From positions 5,310,535-5,374,534 of the forward strand of contig OX030960.1 in assembly GCA_943735955.1 (NCBI GenBank): a stretch of DNA of 64,000 nt, in the 5' to 3' direction. A program made the position numbers and the translations under genes. Below the pieces are notes generated by a model that saw nothing but the letters and a program-made list of their open reading frames with translations, ran no database searches and was not told the origin of the DNA. This DNA comes from Piscicola geometra (lineage: Eukaryota > Annelida > Clitellata > Hirudinida > Piscicolidae). Below, one piece after another: positions 27,101 through 41,200 of the stretch; position 1 is the stretch's first letter; each line of letters begins with the position of its first letter.

Positions 27101-28302
27101 CTTATTGGGTTATTTATTAAATTATATATTTAAATTATAATATTTATTTGAAAAAAAAACTAAAATTTCATCTATATTCTTTCATAAGAATGTAATTGAA
27201 ACAAATAAAACAATTCAAGCTGAAAGTTTTTAAATACTAAAATACATAATCATTTTTGCATAGAAGTAGCTGCAACCGATTTTCCCAAGTTTAAAAGTTG
27301 AAGATATGAAAGGACCAAATAATTTTAATTCTATATTCAATGGCAATTATAATTAATTTCTCAAAACGTGCAGGGCTTTTTGTCATTTCAAAAGTGAAGT
27401 CTTGGTAGATGAACATGAATTGTTGTATTATATAAACACTTCGAAGGTTTCTATTTGAATGCTGATAGCATAAAATTAAATATTTTGTTTTCGTAACCAT
27501 CACCCAAAAAATATGTTTATGAAAACGATTATATGTTTTTTTTGTATATTAGACTGCAATTCAAAATATTATAGGTTAAAATGATATTGAAATGTGTTGC
27601 GATGAAAGCAGGCTGGTAAACATACTAACAAATGAATAAAAAAGGATGTGAAATAAATGGCCTTATCGTGAGGAACCTTTAGGATACAATTATTGCAGTT
27701 TTAGTTGACATTACTCAAAACATCTCCTATATATAAAATTACTCAATGAAAATAATATACAAATAAGTCATTAATAGTTTTTAAATTTGAAAAAGCAAGA
27801 ATCAAAGTAACGAAAAAGTGGACGAATGTTGCAAGGTCAGGGAGATTATGCCAAGGTATAAGTGCATTGAATTTCCATCAATTAGTCTTTAAATATTATT
27901 TTGAATACATAGTCCTCCCCATAGTAGTTACAAAGAACTGATGTCCGCCTAAGCTACATTTGTGAAAAACATATTAGTTTAACTCAAATGAAAATCTTTC
28001 TACAAATTTTTCAGCGTTTTTTACACAATCTCAACACAATCTCCCTAGCCGTATTTCCAAAAAATTGCGAACATTCCACAGCAAAACTACTTATACTCCC
28101 CCTCTTCGTCCTCATCATTATCACCATCGAAAACACCATTCTCATCATCATCATCATCATCCTCCTCATCATAATCATCATCATCACAATCATAATCATC
28201 ATTCTCATCATCATCATCATCATCCTCCTCATCATAATCATAATCATCATCATCCCCATCGAAAACACCATTCTCGTCATTCCCATCATCGTTTCTAGCA
28301 TC
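24177..28302. other. Intergenic region between Eph and RNFT-like genes
   Basis: About 4.1 kb of AT-rich DNA between two genes that converge on it. The first part should hold the Eph 3' UTR and the last part the RNFT-like 3' UTR, which includes an ATC-rich tandem repeat. Open frames here (for example at 24984 and 25847) are short and show no family resemblance or splice-supported extension. I see no RNA gene. Confidence 0.6.
28125..28290. repeat. ATC/ATG trinucleotide-rich imperfect tandem repeat
   Basis: CAT/ATC triplets dominate from about 28130 to 28260. The 19-base string catcgaaaacaccattctc occurs at 28125 and again at 28257, a 132-bp period, and a shorter near-duplicate block (ctcatcatcatc...cctcctcatcataatc) recurs about 63 bp apart. 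It lies just beyond the stop codon of the minus-strand RNFT-like gene and so probably sits in its 3' UTR. The His-rich and Met-rich open frames over it are products of the triplet repeat. Confidence 0.85.
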
Positions 28303-30384
28303 TCAAAAGAACTGAGACACTCCATAGGTACTCCCATCTCTCCATGAAGCATTCTCGTGCAGCTTCTGTCCACATATGGGACATGCTTTTTCCCTGTTCA
28401 GCCATTCACTCAGGCATTCGTCGCAGAAAGTGTGCTGTTGGTGGGTGGAGGTGAAAAGACGTAAGTTTAAACATTTGTGGCATGCTAATAAATAAAAAAA
28501 TGGTTTAACATAAGATATTAAATTCAAAGCTACTCCTTAAACGACCTACGCACCCCGCAATCCGTGGTGATAGGCACTTGCAAAAAGTGATGGCAGATGG
28601 GACAATCAGTCAATGTGGGAGAACTGATTTTGGACCAATGAGCCTTTGAAATATTGTAGCATTTTAATGGATATTAAAATATTTATTAAAAAATTAATTT
28701 CCAAAAAAGTCATTAATCACTAGAGGTTTTCAGTGATAGAAGCAGATAAAAGAGGCAAAACGTATAAGCGGGAGCTTACTGTGTATCAATAATTAAATTA
28801 TTAAATTAATGTCTAAATTCTATAAAATATTATAATTTTATTAAATAAAAAAATTACTTTTGAAAATACAAAGAGGTAAAGGATTTTCTTGAGTTCTTTC
28901 AGTTTCGCATACAAGTCTAACGACTGGAAAATTAAGAATAACAATACATTCAATTTTTTAATAATTAAAAAAAAAACTTTATCTTTCAAAATATATGAAA
29001 GAAAACACATTTTTATAAAGCTACAACTTTATAGGATATAAGATTAAATTATACATACAATATCTATAAATGCATTAGAGACCAGCCTTGAAAATGACAT
29101 AGGTGACAAAGAGAACTACAGACAGCCACGAAAAAGTGTCCCCCTCTGCACTGAACATGATATAGTACACCCAGGGTGTGATCGGTAAGAGCCTGCGGTA
29201 GGATTGGCTGAGACACTCGACCAGCTGATACCATTGACCCTGCAAAGAACCAAGAATATTTAAAATATAACTTATTTGGAAACCATTTACGCCCATTTTT
29301 GAAATTTATAAGCTTCAAAATATATTCACAATGCATTTAATGCCTTGAATAAAAATCCCTAAATGACATAATACCTACAAAACAAGCAACCACCAACATA
29401 CCCTCTTTTTGGTAAGCAGCAGGAAAGTCGGCACAAATGAGCAAATGATAAGCTTCAGCAATATTGTTCCGAAAGCCGCAATCGAGTCGTTCACTAAAAG
29501 CAACCACAGCAATGACCATACGCTATCTATATTCATATAAACCGGCAAAAAACAAAAACTGTGGGTGTGAAATTATGAGGTTTTATTTATTTATTTAATT
29601 AGTTAATTTATTGATTAAACTCCTACTTTTTAAAATTGAATGTTCCAGAAAGGTATTAAGTTTTTTTCAAAAAATTAATAAATAATTGTTTAAATCATAA
29701 AATACCTTCTGTACAAACTATGGCCGTAAAAGACAAAGAATATAAGATAAATGTTCAGAATAAGAACACTTGAAATAACTAGTGTATCCAACACTCTTTT
29801 CTTTTTCCCATTTAGTTTCTAGATAATGGGTTGAAATTTTTAATATTAATCTTAAAATTTTAAATTCAAGCTAAGGGCTTACTTTGGAGGCCATGACACT
29901 TTTTGCCATTGAATTACAATGACAAAATGTGCCTTGTAGGAAAAGAAAAAGGAGTATACCTGAATTTGAAAAGTAATCATTTTAGTTTTTTTAAACTATG
30001 TTATTTTAAATTTCTGAGTTTGAAAAATAAAATTTTAGATTAACCAGATTTATGTTCAAATCCTATCTTGATAATAATCAGTATGACAAAAGGAAGGCAA
30101 GAAAATAGATATTTCTTGCTGGAATCGAAAATATGCTTTTCACTGTGTTCCATAGTTTCTTTTGGTTCTTTAAATTCTTTTTTGCTATTGATTGGTATCT
30201 GGTATTGTTGAAGATGGAGCAAGAAATTGTTAACATCTTCTTGAGAATGTTCACCTAAATTGAATGTAGCTATTTGTTCTTGTTCGGTAGAAGACTGAGT
30301 GTGATTTCTGTGAGAATGGCGATGTTGGTGCTGATTTAGTGAGGATGAGTGACTGCTGGGCCATTTCGAACGCTGTCCAGGCAT
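28303..30384 (-). CDS. RNFT1: RNFT1/RNFT2-like multi-pass RING E3 ubiquitin ligase (8 exons)
   Basis: Exons in transcript order: 30384-30045, 29959-29883, 29818-29706, 29522-29402, 29239-29083, 28916-28858, 28643-28554, 28434-28303, totalling 363 codons with TGA. Vertebrate RNFT1/2 are about 440 residues. Residues 1-85 are hydrophilic with a His-rich run (NQHQHRHSHRNH), as in RNFT proteins. Several membrane segments follow: FSCLPFVILIIIKIGFEHKSG, ILLFLFLQGTF, LVISSVLILNIYLIFFVFYG, VWSLLWLLLVNDS and WLSVVLFVTYVIFK. The C-terminal C3HC4 RING (about 303-340) reads CPICHHFL...DCGHTFCDECLSEWL...KACPIC, then WRDGSTYGVSQFF, matching RNFT WKDGATSAHFQVY. The family takes part in ER-linked ubiquitination. 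RNFT1 and RNFT2 cannot be told apart here. The exon 5/6 junction has an alternative (see findings). Confidence 0.92.
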
Positions 30385-33300
30385 TTAAATTGAGGTGGAA
30401 GTCACTAAAATATTTCATTAACTTGGAATTTTATTTGAAACTCTTCACTGAAAAAAAGCATTAATTTTTTAGGTTTAAAATAAAATTTCGTTTTTATTGA
30501 ACGAGAATTGTATGTTTTAAAACCTGGCGGATTCAAAGAGCAAAAAAAGATTTACAATGAAAACAAAATTTTAGGTAGAATTAGTGATGGATGTTTAGGT
30601 GATTGTGGTTATTGTTTCAAAATAAAAAATAACTAAAAAAATAGTATGATGTCATTGCATTTTCAATAAGAAAAATTAAATTATATAACAGAATACAAAG
30701 TTAACGATTAAAGTTAATTCATCTTCAGAACCTGTCCATCTACTGAGTAGAATATAATATTCCCATTTTATTTTTCTGTCGTATTGAGATTATTGGAACT
30801 ACAAGGCTTATATACTTTCATGTTTCCATCTAACTAAAAACGATACTTTTGAAAGCTTCTTTTAACTCCAAGGGTTATGGACCTCTCATAGCCAAATTCG
30901 AAACTTGCAGGGTCATGCGTAATTTCATAAATTGAATAATTTCGAGTTTATAACTTCATCCTTTTTATTCTAATCACCGCGACGACTTTTGAGTATTTTG
31001 GATACATTAATTATTTTTCTGATCTGTTATTTTCTTCTGCAAATATCTAGGTTTTTAGATTGAAGGGCATTTGAATAGTAAAGAACACTCTAGCCCAATC
31101 ATAAGAGCTAAATTCATTAGATAATATTTGTTTCTTAATCGTTTTGTTCTTTCAGAAAATATATGCTGAAGTTATGAAAAAAGAACGAAAAAAAATTTAA
31201 AGAATTGTGAAACCCCAGAAAAGCATCCATGGCTTTACAGCTATTTCTATCAAGGTAGTACAATTCAGGCTGGCTTGAAACAAAATTTGTTTCGACTTTT
31301 TTTGAAAAGTTCTACATAGCTATATAGTCTATCTTTATCAGCGGGTGCAGTTCCGAAGTCAGAAAGCTTCTTTCTTCGCAAAACGACGAAATTGAACTCA
31401 CGAAAACTTGGGCTTATTAAATGCCTAAATTTTTTTAAACTTGAAACCCATATTTAAAACAATGGAATGTGTGAAAGTTGAGCTATAACAATGCGGAGTA
31501 GTTGAAGCGGTATAATGTAGTAGCAGGAAGAGTGATGTCTTTATGATTTATGAACCCGCATCACGCCAGCACATGTAGTGGTTGATGTATGTGGTATGTA
31601 TTATCTATACATATGTTTGGGGTTGTTTCTTATAGAAATGTGTTTGTAACACAAGCAAGTATTCGCACTGAATGTTTGAGAGTAGTATAGGTATAATAAA
31701 ATTCTCTGGGTAATTGTGCTTGAAAAACGTGGTGGTGGCCCCTCTGCGTCATCATTAAGGTGTGATGTCAGGATGTGGTGATACGGGATAGATAGTGGCA
31801 CGGATAAAAAATTATTTTTATTAGAGATTGAGACTTGAAGGGATTTTCCATTGGAAATTGATTAATAAAAAACTGTCACTAGTCATTTGTTATTTATTTA
31901 ATTTATTTACACATTATTTTTTAATGATATTTTTTATGTAATTCAAGTCCTTAAAACTTGAACATCTCATTCCAAAAATAATTTATTAATTCCCATTTTT
32001 TTATTTCCAATCCTCTAATCAACAAGCATCTTCTCATCATGTTCTCGTATTTCAACCTCCTTCATTGATGTGAAATCTTCATTGTTCATCCATTTTAACG
32101 AAACCTGGCACGGTCTGTGAAAGTATTTAAAATCGAATTAGTTGATAATTACGCCACCCCAATTCTTCGGAGACTCTTGTGACGTCGATGAACACACTAT
32201 AAATCATTTCAATGATGATTTTATAGAAGTTTATCTTTCGATTTTCATGAATTTATTTAAATCTATATTTTATATTTTTCACAAATAAATGTCAATATTT
32301 TGAGTTTTAAATCAAATTAAAGTAAGAGAGAGTTGATCATAGGTGAACTTCACAAAGGAGGACACAACGATAAACAAGCTTATCAATACCAAGGGGGATT
32401 GAGATGTGTTTGTGTTATGAAATCTCCCAAAGATCGATGATTGATGATAAACAAATACATTCTCCACGCTTCGTAAAAGAAAGAAACTTCGAAAATTAGG
32501 TTTTAAAATCATCGAGAGTTTAAAAAGATTTGACCCTTTCTGAACATGTCGACGACCTCCTTTAAAATGCCACAAATTACTTTAAAGAAGTTATTTGGAA
32601 AAATCGTTGACTATTTCTAGCCAAAACCCCTTTGGAGAAAATTTGTGTTTTCACTTTGCTACACATATTTTATTTATTTAAATTTAACTTGTTTTTTTTA
32701 CATTTCTTAATGATAGTTTGCTTTTTTTAAATATAGTTTCTCAATAATTCAAATAATTTCAAAGATTTAGTAGCTTATCAGTCTCGTCGCTGTATGCAGT
32801 TTACTTCTGTATTTTTATATTTTTATACTTAGTTTAATTTAATAATATTAATAATTACAATTATTATTATAGATTCTAAAATAAATATTTTATTAAATAA
32901 ATCATATATTTTAAAAAATCATAAAATTTAATACATAACAAACAAATATTAACTGTGTTGAAAAATAATAACAATACTTTAAAAATGAAAGATATTGAAA
33001 AGTCCCAAGAAAGATGTTTTTAAAAATAAAAATAATGAGACAAAGGCAATGATAGAGGGTAACTAGTACTTAAAAGTTGATTTTTAACACTCGTAGAAAC
33101 TGCTTCTCTCATCCTTCTCTGTTATTAAAGGATTTATTTCTACTCACAATGCCACCTACAAACCTTTTATTTTAGATAATATTTGTAATGCTATATTTTA
33201 TTTCAAATTATCATGTTAGAGTATTTAATCTTTTAAAATCTTTTTATAAACTAAATATTTACTCAATGTTTTACTCGTATTTACCGAATGTAGACGACAC

Positions 33301-36300
33301 ATCTGCCTGCGGTAGCAGTACAAACATATGCATCATGTGTCATAAATAATATTCTTATCATTTTTCACTTAAATTCATTGAGTAGATTTAATATCCATTA
33401 AAAATGAAATGCATTACATTGATTTTACTTTTATTAAAGGCTCTTCCTTACCAAAAGAAAGTTTCTTATACCTCAATTGTTTTCAATTACATACACATAT
33501 ATTTTTTGACTTCTGAAAATGAAAGCACTTTGTTTTGTCTTTATAATGATTAGGCAATAACTAATTAAATTTTATAGATAAAAATTATCATTGAATGTTA
33601 ACATTACAACTCCTTTAATAACTGGAACCTAAAGTGTTTCAACGTGCCACAAATCTTTCATAATTTTTCTATTAGACATGTGTCTCCCAAGAGGAACTGA
33701 CCATCACCTTTACACCCCCTTCGGCTAGGCATAAACAAAAACAACACTGAAATTTTCACTCTAGTTCACACTAAAATTCACTAACGCACATAACAACCAA
33801 AACACAAACATCCTAACATTTTTATTCTTATAAATACTACATAGATAAAGGTATATTTATATACTTCTAAATAATGAATATATATGAATATGTGTATTTA
33901 TACAGAGCCAGTATATATAAAGAGGAATCGGAAAAAAAGAATGACCCTCATGGTGCTCAGTATTTTCAAGAGTTTTTTGAAAACTATTTAAATCAATCGA
34001 ACTATTAATCACTATTTAATTTTGCTTAGAGTTTGTTTACAGCTGTAAGATAGCAATTATTTCGTTGTAAAATTAATAACGTGTTACGTGTTTGAAGGTG
34101 AGATTCATTGTTATAAGTTTAACGTTTTAAGTTTAACTTTTTGTAATGAATAAATATCTTTAAAATGTTAATATTTTAACTTTGCATGTTACTTCATAAA
34201 GCTTCTTTCTCGACACTGCGATTCTATTAGCTCGATAATCTTCATAAATTCCGAAATCAATTAAGATTCAATTTTCAAATTATACCTCGAATTAGACAGC
34301 CATAAATCATGCGATCTCTAAGGCATGACCGTAAATCAATTACTCTTAGACGCCTCATCAATTGATGCATTAAGGCCTCCGTTGTGGTCTCCTAATCTCA
34401 GGCGAGAAAGTAGTATTTCAGGGAGAAATATCAATCAAACCCCACCATTAGAGTTTTTTCTTATCTTAAAGGTAGATCTTTTTCATCACATTTTTGGTGC
34501 ATTAAACATAATATTTATAATATAAATATATATATAAATATATATATAAATTTTATATATATATTTAGTTTCGAAACTGTTTTATAGATTGAAATTACTG
34601 ATAAGTCTTTTAGATCCTAAATAAAAATCTAAAGTTAAATAACTAAGTTTTGTTTAAAATATTTCAAAGTATTTTCAAAAGCTGAATAATTTAAATATTG
34701 ATTATTAAATGTTGTGTTACTATTATCACTTTGCACTAGCAATTAGTTAGGCAAACTCTCGCTTGATGTCTTATCAAGATCTGTGAAAAATAAACGCATT
34801 TTGTGATGATATTTCTAACTAGAGTTTATCCCATACCTGGTTTACTATTCGATCGATAACAATTATACTAATGAACTATTCAAACGAAAACCAATAATTT
34901 ACTTTGAACAGTATATACAATCAGAAGAATTCTAGATTTTTGCTTATCTCTAACATAAAAAAAATATTTAAAAAGAGTATTAGGTTTTATAGTATTTAAT
35001 AAAGATTTGAAATTGATTGGCTGAATTCATGACAACCACTTTCTCGTCAAGCCGTTACAGTTTGACGCTTCCCAACTTGTGTTACAACGCATACTTTTTC
35101 ATGATTTACATTTATTTTATTAAATTTACTTTAGGAAAGTGACTAATTTTTTAAACTCCATTCAATCAAATCACTTCTATTGTTTATACTTTTCATGAAT
35201 TTTTTCGTTCGCCATCGATCTTTAATTCCTTCACTCATCCCATTCTATTCTGTTCTTCTTTACCCTTTCACTCTCTTCTTTTGTTGATACACAATGGCTT
35301 ATCCCTTCTTGAAGTCAAATCCATGAGAACAAGGCATGAGCTCATGTTCCACAACATATGTCTTCTTCGATGCCATTATTTTAGATTAAGCATTTATTCC
35401 TATTATATCTAATACATTTTTATGATTTATTTTAAAATATTTAAAATAAAATAAGACATCTATATTTGTGTGTTCGTGTATGTGTTTTTGTCTGTGTGTG
35501 TTATAATCAATACGAGGTTTAGCTTTGCCTTGCCTCCTGATACGAGCTGATACGAGAGTCAATAAAATTCAGATAGCGAGATGACAGCGTTAATTACGTT
35601 TGATATTAATCAGTGGACAGTGTGACAGAAGGCATATCATTGCAATCTATAAAAGACGCTGTACTGCCTTGTAAGATGAGCCGATACAACGCATTGTATC
35701 TGAATCTATCTTATGTAATACAAATTTAAATTAGAGTTATTTAGTAATATCTTCTATTCTTGAAAAATTTCTTAGCTTTAGGATTTTTTTTCTCCATTTT
35801 ATAATCGTATACTCAGCTATTACATTCAATTAATGAAATAAATACATTTTTATGAATTGATTTAAACTATCAAATTAGTAAAGAGCCAGGTAGTATATTA
35901 TAAACTCTGATCTTGATGCAAGCATGTAAGATTGATAAAATGAGTTTTTGGCATTGTTTATTGTGAAATTTTCCCATTCAATTATAAGAATGCACATTAT
36001 AAAAGTGTATAACTGTTCAGGGCTTGTGTCTTCTAGGAATTCACTTGTAAAGTTAATTTTGTAAACTTTAAAGAAACTTTTTTGTAAATGAACTTTTTAA
36101 AATCTTAAAGTTATTCCTGATTCCGTGGTGTGTGAATGTATGTGTGCGTGGATAAATAGGCAGGCATGTGTTGAGGCAGATGTGCAGGATGTCTATACAG
36201 GGTAGCCATGGTCATCACTTTCATGTTTTGATTTTTCATATTTTTAATGACCCTTGATTTTATTTTTATGGTATTTCAGTTTTACAAGTTTAATTTTTTT

Positions 36301-38203
36301 CCATTTTTTTCAATTCCAAAACTGTTTTATATTTTCATTTATTCAATTCTTATTATTATTATTTAAAATATTTCTATAAAAATGGCTATTCAATAATTTT
36401 ATAAAAGGTTTTTCAGCTTCACAATCTGATAAAATTATTCATAAGAGTTTTAAATAATATTACTGAGTTCATAAATCTACGAGAAAAGTTAATGATAGTT
36501 CCACAAGCAGATTTTCGGGCGTTAGTTCACGCTCAAATAGTTTTGGGGCGTTCTTACTTACCAACTATTGCTATGCCACTATTACCTACACCACCCTAGA
36601 GACTTTTAATATTTTTATACAAATTTTCTTTTAATTGACTATAATTTTGGTATATTATTTTTACCAAAACCTGCTAATTAAAACGCTCTATTAAGACACT
36701 ATTCATTTAATAAAAACTCATTTTTCATGTTTTATTATTCTTCAAAAAATCATAGAAAAAGCTTTTAAGGCCCTTTATATTGTATAATTAAATTAATTTA
36801 ATTTATTATATTAAGGATTTCTGGTAGTGAGCGAAGATTTTATGGAAGGGTATATTCCATAAAACTTCATAAACAAATCGTAAAATTATGAGCAATGTTT
36901 GATGTTAGGAGTTTCAAACAGACAAATTAAACCCATAAAAGTAAATTATTTTATGATCAACCTCAACCATTAATATTTTTTATAATATTCAATATTCATT
37001 TCAATGAAAGTTTTGAAAAACTCCAGTAAATTGATTGAAAGTCTATCTGTCAATCAAAGAATTAATCTCTATATCGTCTTATCTCAAACCGGCTTGTTAT
37101 ATGAAAGTTGCCCATAAGCTGGACCCATCTTTCAAAGCTTATAGTGAATATGAAACAAAAAAAAGAAAAAAATAATATTTCAATCATTTTAGAAACTGAA
37201 ACTTTTTTTAAGAATAAAAATAAATTTATTGTGGGATTTACACAGGCTAGATAGCCTCCAGAGTGAATCGTAGCAGTGACCAGACTGGCTTTCTTATCTT
37301 TCCATATCTCAGTCCCTTGAATCTATGTGTGCATGTATGTCCTTTTCTTTCTCTGCACATCTCCTTTTGCTTCATGCATTCATGCACACGTACAAACAAG
37401 CATTTCCACACGCACAAAGGAGAAATCACGCAGAGTTTTATAGGAAAAACGCCGGCATATTTGCAAACGTACCTAGTTGTCCACTGAAGCTCGCACAAGA
37501 AGTTTAAATATAAAGAAGGGATTACAGCTGGAGAAAAAGTTAATGTATAAAAAATAATTTTTAGATGCTTTTTAATGAATTAAAGCTTACGTAATAAAAA
37601 ATGATTATTTGAATAATTTAATACGATTTATTAAATTATATTAAAAATTTAATTTACACATTTGTAAATATTCTAAATTGTTTTTCTTATCGACAATCTC
37701 AAGTAATTTAGTTTCTAGTTAAGACTGCATTGGAACTTGAAAGAGCATTATCACTGTAGTGAATTGATTTGTTTGGCTCATTCTATTTACGGAGGTCTGA
37801 AAAGTCTAAATTCATTCGTACTTTTGTCCAGGTGGCCATTTACATGTATTCATAATTGTATGTAGTTAGTGTATATGTAGGTATGCCTAGTTCTATGAAT
37901 GCTTGGGTATGTTCTATGTATAAAGGCCTACCTATTAATTGACTTCGGCTCATTAAAGACCTCTGTAAGCGTGTTCCTTCTGTTTATACATGTTTGTATA
38001 AAGCAAGAGTGCCCTTTATTTACTAATACCTGCCGAGTTAATGGCCATTTATCAAAACCTTAACAATGGATACCTTTTTATTGTAAATAAAAATGTTAAC
38101 TTGTTTTTAAATTTCAGGAAATAGTTGGAACTGCGAAGAAATAATAGAGAAAAGTTCATTAAAATTTAATTGAAACTTTTAATATAACTATTTTTAAATT
38201 AAC
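30385..38203. other. 7.8 kb region without a recognisable gene
   Basis: AT-rich DNA between the divergent starts of the RNFT-like gene and the RhoGEF-like gene; promoters and 5' UTRs of both should lie at its two ends. A good splice acceptor (AAATTTCAG, ending at 38118) precedes the RhoGEF-like ATG at 38204, which suggests a spliced 5' UTR. GC-richer islands around 31500-31800, 33290-33340 and 37250-37500 contain short open frames on both strands. I could not assign any of them, and none has both family similarity and splice support. Confidence 0.55.
34505..34568. repeat. TA-rich simple repeat
   Basis: A short stretch of alternating TA with interspersed AAT, from the ataatatttataatataaa side into atatatataaa blocks. 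It lies in the gene-free region and has no visible coding content. Confidence 0.6.
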
Positions 38204-41200
38204 ATGTTTAGCTGTATAACAAGCCATTTTCGAAAGAAAAAGCCAGATAATGGGAAAGAAAACCTTCATTGCAAGAAACTGAAACGACGACAAAATGACT
38301 CACCACAAGACCACTTTCTCCAACTACAACAATTCACACAAGCACATTCCATACAACCAAACTCACGAAAAAAAAATATAATACAACATGCTCAGCAAGA
38401 CAATCATTTTGATTTATCACATAACATTTCCAAAAAAACAAGCAAGCGAAAAAACGAATTAACTGAAAGTAATGTTCATAAAAATGAATCCAATAGAAAC
38501 GATTTAACTCGTGTTGAAGAATGGTTGTTGCATTCTAACAATATTTTTTCAGATTTGGAAACCACCACATTTTACCCAAACTCTATCCAAAAAGATCACA
38601 ATATCAAAAAAAAGCCTCTTAGAGAAGAACTTAACAGAAATTCTCATAAATCAGGTTCAATGGATAACTTAAAAATACATAAAAGCTCAGAAGATCCTTT
38701 TGACTTCATTCATAATAAATCTAAGGTTATCAAAAGAAGTGAATGGGATAGGTTATTTGGTGGGAAAATCTCTGATTATTCGAGAAAGAACAACATCTAT
38801 GAAAATGTCATTCACAACAATTCGAACACCTATGCTGACGAACATAATGGGAGTAAATATAAAGAAAAAATACAGGCATTTTCAAAAGAAGACAGTCTTA
38901 CTGTTGATAGAAATGACTTAATGTACGTTGTATGCAGTAGGAAAGACAAAACAGATACATATGAAAACAATGAAAAGACTGGAATTAGAAAAAGCTCACA
39001 AAAAGATATTATTTTTCATAAAGCTTTTTCTAACCCTGTTACAGACATGAATAACGAAACTCCCATCACTAAAATATATGAACATCATCTAAATCCACAA
39101 AAGTTTTTGAATTCAAAAAACAATAATTTAGCCACCACTTCAAACACGAACCATCCCACTCACAACTTCTCAAACTCTCACACGTGCCAGCCCACAACCC
39201 GCATGTCCGAAAACATAACAACACTCATTTCAACTCTTTTAGAGTCCGGTTATATTAGCGATTCCATGAGTGGGCAAGGTAAAGAGATAATTAAAAATCG
39301 CTTAGAGATCATTCTTCATCGAGAAAAAGATGTATTGAAAAAAGAATTGTTAATTTTTGCTGATGGTAAGGATTGTGGGAGATTTAAATGTAAAACCGAT
39401 GAAAATTCTAGAAAAAAACTACCCCGCTTTAAAAATCAGTCTAAAACCTCTAAAAATATTTCTCATAAAAACTCAATAAATATTCTTGAGCTTAGTGACA
39501 TAAAAGACGTTTCAAACAGCCTTGAAAGACTGGACAAGATCCACACGAATGACTTTATTGGCAGTAAAAACGATTTAAGTGACCAGAGCAAACATATTAG
39601 CAATGTTCTTGACAAAGCATTTTGTGACGAAGAAACTTTCAATGAATCTAAGAGCCACAACGAAGATGATGGAATGGTTAATAATTCAATAAATAATGAT
39701 AAGCCTTTTAAAAGTTGTGATCCTTCTTCTTCTTCAAAAAAGCCACAAAAGAGGATTTATTTTAAAAACAAAGCTTTATCAGGCCTAAGATTGTCTTCAG
39801 GTCGTCGTCCTAATTACAAGGCTATTATTAAAAAGTACAAGAGATATCGAAAAGCCAACTGCCTACACACTGAGAAACTAAATACTCCCAACAAGCTACC
39901 AACACCAAAGAAATCATTTAAAGAGCAAAACAAGTTAGTATATTTTGCTAAGATATTTTTATTTGAATTAAGTCTATCTTTTTCTTATATTAAACTATTT
40001 AATTTAATTTTAAATATCTATTATAATACATTTATAAATAATTGCTTAAATGTCTGCTAGTTTATTCTTTTCTTAGAAAACTTTCTTCAATCCTAGTCAG
40101 CGAAAGTCAACTCCAAAGCTCTATCACTTTTATTATCAATAAAAAAATTCTTTCCAACATTCGAGTGAAATTCTATTTTTCAGGCGTTTGTATATTAATA
40201 TACTTGTAGAGCGTAAAATGAAATAAAAATGGTATATTGGTGTGGACGTGTGTGAGTTTGTTCTCGAATAGGTATGCATATAATTAAAAGAGCGTTGAGT
40301 GATCAAAAAAGAACTGAAACTGGCATTCGAGTTAATTTGCTGCCAATCACTACTCTGCAAGAAAGACCAATGCAAATGAGATGAACATACTTGGTAGTTG
40401 AATTCACTGTATGAGCGTGAAATTAAAATTCATTTTTTATTATTCACGATTATATTCGAAAGTTTAAAAATAATTCTGAATCTGATCAACAGTATGAGGG
40501 CAAGGGAATTTGAGAGCTCAAGAATTCTGACACATTTCCACCAAAACTGTTCCTATAGTTTTTCAGCGACTAATAGTCTAATAATGAATTTTACGCATTT
40601 TTACTTGTTTTCCTATAGTTTTAGGATATATTTAAGCTAATGAAACTACATTTTTATGAGAATAAAGTATATATAAATAATAAAAAACCTAGTCTTGATA
40701 ATAATATAAATAAATAAAATGTTAATTTTGTAACGTATTTCCAAATACACATGGGAATAGAAATACGAGAAAAGCAAAATATTAAGTCTTTTTTTACAAT
40801 GTGCATGACTATCACGCGATTACTCAGTATTGCTTCTTCTTCTTCAAAAAAAAAATTTTTGTTCTTGAAAGTTGAAATGCTTTCATAAAACCTTATAATT
40901 TTAAACTCATAAAACTCTATTACATTATTTTTTTAAACAATTAATGTTAATATTCGAATTTATAAAATTTATAACTAAATGGGCGCCTAAACGCATTAGA
41001 CCACATCAGTTCGTCAAACGCAAATAAACGTGTCAAGAATGAAAGGCCATAATCCGCATTCTTCGCGGAAGGGAGTCCGTTGAGTTAGACCTTCGAGCAA
41101 TTACTATCTTATTATGCCTTGAGTAATGAGTCATTAGTGGCAAGTGTTAGGTGGTAGTGTTTCATGCATCATTGAAAGAGGTTTTGTCTGTTGAAATGTC

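Noticed and set aside
28011..28373. Met-rich (minus) and His-rich (plus) open frames, which could suggest metal-binding proteins.
   Set aside because: They are translations of the ATC/ATG triplet repeat; the minus-strand RNFT-like last exon overlaps in another frame.
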